Positions 59,224-64,000 of a stretch of 64,000 nucleotides of DNA are shown piece by piece; the first letter of the stretch is position 1, and the number at the start of each line of letters is the position of its first letter. Under the pieces are notes generated by a model that saw nothing but the letters and a program-made list of their open reading frames with translations, did not search any database and had not been told where the DNA came from. Source of the stretch: Chitinophagaceae bacterium (GTDB lineage: Bacteria; Bacteroidota; Bacteroidia; Chitinophagales; Chitinophagaceae); contig JADKIE010000005.1 in NCBI GenBank assembly GCA_016721385.1, positions 62,001 to 126,000 on the forward strand, written 5' to 3'. A program made the translations under genes and the position numbers.

Positions 59224-60557
59224 ATGAAACAAAAACTAATGTTGGTTTTGGCGATAAGTATGTTAGCCACCAGTGCTTTTGCACAAAATTTTGCAGGCCC
59301 TAAAAAAGGTCCGTTATTCGGTTTACACTTTAATCTGATGGATTTTAAAGCACCTAACGGTATTAAAGATCCTATTACAGGTAAAGTTTATAGTAGCATT
59401 AGAGATATGAGCAAAGGTCTTTCTCTTGCATATTGGAGAGGACTATCAAACAAAGTTGACCTTTCGTTAAAAGGTAATATTATGTTTCATGACTATAGTG
59501 CACTATATTCTAACATTACAGGGAAACAAGAAATTGGGTTAGAGTTGGAACCCTCTTTACATTTAAGACCTTACGGCGATAATCACCTTATTGCCCCTTT
59601 CCTTAGTGCAGGAGTTGGTGCTGGTATGTATAATGATAAATTTGGAGCTTATGCTCCCGCTGGTTTAGGCGTTCAACTAAATTTTAACAGTATTACTTAT
59701 TTAATTCTTCAGGGTCAATATCGTTTTACATTAACAAAAGATGTTTATCCTGATAATCTATTTTATTCTATTGGTTTAGCTCAAAACATTGGTCGTGAAA
59801 AACCAATGGCAATTGCTCCTCCACCACCACCTGCCATAGAAGCTCCAAAAGACAGAGATGGTGATGGTGTTTTAGACGCAGATGATAAATGCCCTGATGT
59901 TGCCGGTGTTGCTTCATTACAAGGTTGCCCCGATAGCGATGGAGATGGAATTGCTGATGCAGACGACAAATGTCCTTCTGTAGCTGGTGTTGCCCGTTAT
60001 CAAGGTTGTCCTATACCAGATGGCGATGGCGATGGTATTAATGACGAAGAAGATAAATGCCCAACTGTAAGAGGTGTTGCCCGTTACCAAGGTTGCCCAA
60101 TACCAGATACAGATAACGATGGTGTTAATGATGAAGAAGATAAATGCGTAAACGAAGCTGGTCCTGCATCAAACTTTGGTTGCCCTGTTATTAACGAGGC
60201 GGTAGTTAAGCGTATTAATGCTGCTGCAAAAATATTTTCTTTGCTACAGGTAGTTCTAAATTATTAGCTAAATCATTTAAGCCATTAAATGACGTGGTTA
60301 AAATTTTAAGCGACAATCCTAGTTATAATTTAACTATCGAAGGTCATACTGATAATACTGGCGATGCTGCAAAAAATCAAGCTTTATCAGAAGCAAGAGC
60401 TGCTGCAGTGCAAGCATACTTGGTAAGTAAAGGTGTTACAGAAGACAGATTATCTAACGCAGGTTATGGCCAAGATAAACCAGCTGCAGATAACAAAACA
60501 GCTGCCGGTAGAGCTTTAAACAGAAGAGTGGAAATGACTGCTAGAAATTACAAATAA
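59224..60557 (+). CDS. OmpA-family outer-membrane protein with thrombospondin type 3 repeats, one deletion
   Basis: About 444 residues. Signal peptide MKQKLMLVLAISMLATSAFA, an N-terminal beta-barrel (to about residue 195), a Pro-rich hinge (IAPPPPPAIEAP), four calcium-binding TSP3 repeats (DRDGDGVLDADDKCPDVAGV, DSDGDGIADADDKCPSVAGV and so on), and an OmpA C-terminal peptidoglycan-binding domain with IEGHTDNTGDAAKNQALSEARA and ALNRRVEM. The frame breaks at ATATTTTCTTTGC near 60234-60243; one more T gives IFFATGSSKLLAKSF, the OmpA-domain start. Links outer membrane to peptidoglycan. Ends before a strong terminator. Confidence 0.92.
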
Positions 60558-60579
60558 TAAAGTTTCATAAACAAATATT

Positions 60580-60616
60580 AACAAAGAACCCTTCAAATTT
60601 TGAAGGGTTCTTTGTT
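60580..60616 (+). terminator. Strong intrinsic terminator after the OmpA gene
   Basis: AACAAAGAACCCTTCAAA (60580-60597) pairs with TTTGAAGGGTTCTTTGTT (60599-60616); an 18-bp perfect stem with effectively a minimal loop in the A/T centre. Transcribed T residues lie within the right arm. Confidence 0.85.
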
Positions 60617-60662
60617 TGCTAGGCCTTTTATAATTTACAGATAAAAAACTACCTTTACACCT

Positions 60663-61785
60663 ATGACTATAGAACAACTTAAGGATATAAGAGACCGTGT
60701 GTTGGTTTTGAGGAGGTTTCTTTGACGTGGCTAACAGAGAAGCTAAAATTGAAAATGACAAACAACTTTCCCTTTCCCCTGGTTTTTGGGATGATAATAC
60801 CAGAGCAACTTCCATTTTAAAAGAAACGAAGGTTAACGAATATTGGGTAAACATGTACCATGCAGTAAATACTGCCGTGGAAGATTTTGCCGTACTTTTT
60901 GAATTTTGGAAAGCAGGCGATACTACAGAAGATGAAGTAAAAGATGCTTACACAAAAGCTGTTACTGCTATTGAAGATGCTGAATTTAAAAGCACCTTAA
61001 ACGAGCCTGAAGATGAATTAACCGCTGTTATACAAATTAATAGTGGCGCAGGGGGAACTGAGAGCCAGGATTGGGCCGAAATGCTTGCCAGAATGTATCG
61101 TATGTATGCCGAAAAACAAGGCTGGGCAGTTAAAGAATTAGACTGGCAATGGGGCGATGGCGCAGGTATTAAAAGCTGCACCTACGAAATAGAAGGTGAT
61201 TTTGCCTATGGCTTTTTAAAATCAGAAAATGGGGTACATCGTTTAGTTCGAATTTCTCCATTTGATAGTAATGCCCGACGGCATACCTCTTTTGCATCAA
61301 TAAATGTATATCCTTTGGTAGATGACACCATTAAAATTGAAATAAATCCGGCCGATGTAAAAATGGAAACCAGTCGTAGTGGCGGAGCTGGTGGGCAAAA
61401 TGTAAATAAGGTAGAAACCAAGGTACAACTTACCCATATCCCTACCGGCATAGTGGTTGTTTGCCAGCAAGATAGAAGCCAGTTAGGAAATAGAGATTTA
61501 GCCATGAAAATGCTTAAAAGCCGTTTGTACGAAGTAGAACTTCAAAAACGTAACGAACTTAAAGACGCAGCCAACAGCAAAAAGAAAAAAATAGAATGGG
61601 GAAGTCAAATACGTAGTTATGTTTTTCATCCTTATAAAATGATTAAAGACCATAGAACTGATTACGAAGTAGGTAATGTTGGGCCGGTAATGGATGGTGA
61701 ATTGGATGGTTTTATTAAAGCTTATTTGATGAGTGAAATTTATTTATACACTTGGCGCATTAGGCTCAAATATCGGCGGCGGTAA
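60663..61785 (+). CDS. prfB: Peptide chain release factor 2 with programmed +1 frameshift
   Basis: Terminates translation at UGA and UAA. The first 20 codons (MTIEQLKDIRDRVLVLRRFL) end at CTT TGA C (60720-60726), preceded by AGGAGG at 60711-60716: the known autoregulatory RF2 frameshift site with its internal Shine-Dalgarno. Low RF2 favours the shift into GAC GTG GCT. Downstream: GAGGTESQDWAEMLARMY, NGVHRLVRISPFDSNARRHT, RSGGAGGQNVNKVETKVQLT (GGQ catalytic motif) and DHRTDYEVGNV. After YLMSE at about 61739 the frame ends in a non-family tail; see the next entry for an alternative ending at 61918. The programmed shift is genuine, unlike the other breaks in the window. Confidence 0.95.
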
Positions 61786-61918
61786 AGACGTTACACAAGA
61801 TGTGATGAATTTTATACATGCCCAAACCAACGGACCTGTATTCGACTATGAACAAGAAGTAACAAAAGAAGAAGAAAAGCAATTAGATAGTTTAAAAAAC
61901 AGTTTAGAAAATAATTAA
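61733..61918 (+). other. Alternative C-terminus of prfB or a small separate gene
   Basis: Starting GTG at 61733 the frame reads KFIYTLGALGSNIGGGKDVT and ends in a charged coil (TKEEEKQLDSLKNS). It overlaps the end of prfB. Removing one A from GAAATTT would join prfB residues YLMSE to FIYTLGALGSNI, giving an RF2 of about 417 residues, longer than usual. I do not recognise the segment in either case. Not decided. Confidence 0.4.
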
Positions 61919-61946
61919 AATAAATGATCATTTAAAAATCAACATT

Positions 61947-63581
61947 ATGCAATACGGAGATTTTTATTACCCAATGCCTGTTAACGAACCTGTACTTAAT
62001 TATGCACCGGGTTCTGCCGAAAAAAAGCGTTTAAAAGATGCTTTAAAAGAACTTAAAGCCACAAAGATTGATGTGCCCATGTACATTGGCGCTGATGAAA
62101 TACGCACAGGAAAAACGGTGGATATGCATCCTCCACATGAACGCAAGCATTTACTGGGTAAGTTTCATACAGGCGATGCCTCACATGTAAAAAAAGCGAT
62201 TGCCGCTGCATTAAAAGCAAAAGATAAATGGGCCAATTTAAGTTGGGAAAACAGAGCTAATATATTTTTAAAAGCTGCCGATTTACTGGCAACAAAATAT
62301 CGCCCTTATATCAATGCTTCAACTATGCTTGGGCAAAGCAAAAATGCTTTTCAGGCCGAGATTGATGCTGCTTGCGAGCTAATAGATTTTCTTCGTTTTA
62401 ATGTACACTTCTTAAGCGAAATTTATCGCCAGCAGCCAATAAGCGGAGCAGGTATGTATAACCGTTTAGAGTATCGTCCGCTGGAAGGATTTGTTTTTGC
62501 CCTTACGCCATTTAATTTTACTGCTATTGGCGGCAATTTGCCTACCAGCGCTGCTATGTGCGGCAATGTGGTTATTTGGAAATGTGCTAACACTCAAGTG
62601 TACTCGGCACAAATGTTTATGCGTATTTTAAAAGAAGCCGGCTTGCCCGATGGTGTAATAAACTTAGTGTTTATTGATGGACCAACCATCGGCGAAGTGG
62701 TATTTAACCACCCCGATTTTGCAGGCATACACTTTACGGGCAGTACAGGTGTATTTAATAAGATGTGGGAAACCATTGGGAAAAATATGGGCATGTACAA
62801 ATCGTACCCACGTATTGTTGGCGAAACCGGCGGTAAGGATTTTGTAATTGCACATAAATCTGCCAATGTAGATGCAGTGGTTACTGCATTAGCAAGAGGT
62901 GCATTTGAATATCAGGGGCAAAAATGCAGTGCTGCAAGCAGGGTATACATTCCAAGCAATATGGCTGCCGAAGTAAAAAAGAAATTAGTGGAGCAAGTGA
63001 AAACAATGAAGATGGGTACGGTAGAAGATTTTACCAATTTTGTAAATGCTGTTATTGATGAAAAAAGTTTTGATAAATTGGAAGGCTACATAAAAAATGC
63101 CCGAAAAAGAGATAGCGGAGCAAAAATTTGGGTAGGAGGTAAATGCGATAAAACCGAAGGCTATTTTATTGAACCTACCATTATTGAAGCTACCGATCCG
63201 CATTATGTAACCATGTGTGAGGAATTGTTTGGCCCAATACTTACCGTTTATATTTACGATGAAAATAAATTTGAAGAGGCGCTAAAATTAGTAGATAGCA
63301 CATCTCCTTACGCATTAACAGGTGCAATTTTAGCACAAGACAGGTATGCTGTAGAACTGGCTACCAATAAGCTTCGCAATAGTGCCGGTAATTTTTATAT
63401 TAACGATAAGCCAACAGGCGCTGTAGTTGGGCAGCAACCTTTTGGTGGCGCCAGAGCAAGCGGTACAAACGATAAAGCCGGTAGTGCATTAAACCTATAC
63501 CGATGGTTAAGTGCCCGTACAATTAAAGAAACGTTTACTCCACCAACAGATTACAGGTATCCGTTTATGTTAGAGAAATAA
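61947..63581 (+). CDS. pruA: L-glutamate gamma-semialdehyde (1-pyrroline-5-carboxylate) dehydrogenase
   Basis: 544 residues. Oxidises glutamate semialdehyde to glutamate with NAD in proline breakdown. Aldehyde dehydrogenase superfamily: VFALTPFNFTAIGGNLPTSA, cofactor-binding IHFTGSTGVFNKMWE, catalytic Glu in VGETGGKDFV (about residue 292), Cys in YQGQKCSAASR (about 326), and C-terminal GQQPFGGARASGTNDKAG. The length and GETGGKDF favour the P5C type. No putA domain; proline dehydrogenase is not in the window. Confidence 0.92.
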   Translation: MQYGDFYYPMPVNEPVLNYAPGSAEKKRLKDALKELKATKIDVPMYIGADEIRTGKTVDMHPPHERKHLLGKFHTGDASHVKKAIAAALKAKDKWANLSWENRANIFLKAADLLATKYRPYINASTMLGQSKNAFQAEIDAACELIDFLRFNVHFLSEIYRQQPISGAGMYNRLEYRPLEGFVFALTPFNFTAIGGNLPTSAAMCGNVVIWKCANTQVYSAQMFMRILKEAGLPDGVINLVFIDGPTIGEVVFNHPDFAGIHFTGSTGVFNKMWETIGKNMGMYKSYPRIVGETGGKDFVIAHKSANVDAVVTALARGAFEYQGQKCSAASRVYIPSNMAAEVKKKLVEQVKTMKMGTVEDFTNFVNAVIDEKSFDKLEGYIKNARKRDSGAKIWVGGKCDKTEGYFIEPTIIEATDPHYVTMCEELFGPILTVYIYDENKFEEALKLVDSTSPYALTGAILAQDRYAVELATNKLRNSAGNFYINDKPTGAVVGQQPFGGARASGTNDKAGSALNLYRWLSARTIKETFTPPTDYRYPFMLEK

Positions 63582-63590
63582 TAAATAATA

Positions 63591-64000
63591 TGAAAGCATT
63601 TATTTGTATTGTTTTAAGCCTTGCAATAGGATACTCTTCTTTTTCGCAGAATACTTATTGCGTTACTTATAAAGATTTTGGAAGGAATGATGAGATTAGT
63701 TATGCTAAAGTTGGCAATATTACATTTCAAATGGATAAAGTAGATTATTTACTAGCTTTTAATGATACAATGGCTATTTCATTTTTTGGAGGTTCAATTA
63801 AACATTATAAAAATGCAGAGAATTTTTTAGGCAAAAAAATAACTTCACACTCTAGCTATTTTCTCAATAAATCAAAGAGTTTATATGTAGGTATTTCGTT
63901 ATCCAAAAGAATTCTTTTTATTGCTAGATACTCAAAAAGATATAGCTGGAATTTTGTGGATACAAGTAAAAAAATTATAAATTATATATGTAAATTGGCG
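63591..64000 (+). CDS. GLPGLI-family secreted protein, cut by the window end
   Basis: Open frame from ATG 63591 to the window end (136 codons seen). Signal peptide MKAFICIVLSLAIGYSSFSQ, then Ser/Tyr-rich beta sequence. KRYSWNFVDTSKKIINYICK matches the pattern before the GLPGLI signature (W-x-IT-x-E-x-KKI-x-GY-x-C), but the signature itself lies outside. GLPGLI proteins are Bacteroidota-specific with unknown function. Family call is probable, not certain. Confidence 0.65.

Noticed and set aside
60663..60726. prfB as broken by an early TGA
   Set aside because: The site has the exact RF2 recoding signal, including the internal Shine-Dalgarno.

Overview
The window comes from an AT-rich member of the Bacteroidota, most likely the Chitinophagaceae (inference). 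Evidence: type IX secretion (T9SS) C-terminal sorting tails, a PorW/SprE protein, a fused SecDF, a BlaR1-type M56 peptidase joined to an amidase, a GLPGLI-type protein and promoters resembling the Bacteroidetes TAnnTTTG element. All positions and families were read by eye; no database search was run.

Layout. 55-3810: glycerol operon (glpK, glpD, glpF). 3819-5808: O-antigen-ligase-like membrane protein with TPRs. 6016-6970: 11-bp phased repeats and an unrecognised gene. 7409-17738: a giant glycine-rich and HYR-repeat surface protein of about 3,090 codons followed by a T9SS-tailed protein. 17825-19320: a REP-associated tyrosine transposase (RAYT) between inverted REP-like palindromes. 19392-22551: BlaI and an M56 peptidase/amidase/plug/TonB fusion with operator dyads. 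22685-31524: ftsE, DUF1801, PH-domain protein, M13 peptidase, trmH, S9 peptidase, SRPBCC and VOC proteins. 31609-39106: PBP1A, porW and a bactofilin cluster. 39103-43839: lipoprotein, GNAT, RNase P RNA and secDF. 43965-48231: serine hydrolase, aminotransferase, a T9SS cargo and a small outer-membrane protein. 48328-55343: envelope cluster (OstA-like, MCE, amidase, LptD). 55381-57502: plsC, ung, a GIY-YIG gene embedded in tRNA fragments, and tRNA-Arg. 57718-64000: MATE, OmpA, prfB, pruA and a truncated GLPGLI-like gene.

The dominant technical feature is that at least twelve genes, including secDF, lptD and porW, are cut by one-base indels. Most are a missing base in a homopolymer and almost all can be repaired by one base, with the conserved protein continuing in the next frame. 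I read these as consensus errors and annotate the genes as single units. The exception is prfB, whose CTTTGAC site is the known programmed frameshift.

Functionally the window is mostly envelope and secretion: Sec export (SecDF), T9SS (PorW) and its cargo, LPS transport (LptD, OstA), peptidoglycan enzymes (PBP1A, two amidases, beta-lactamase-like hydrolase) and bactofilin. The most unusual material is the RAYT/REP array, in which the 3' end of the transposase gene is itself part of the repeat; the GIY-YIG/tRNA-fragment cassette; and three separate near-identical repeat blocks inside the giant surface protein.
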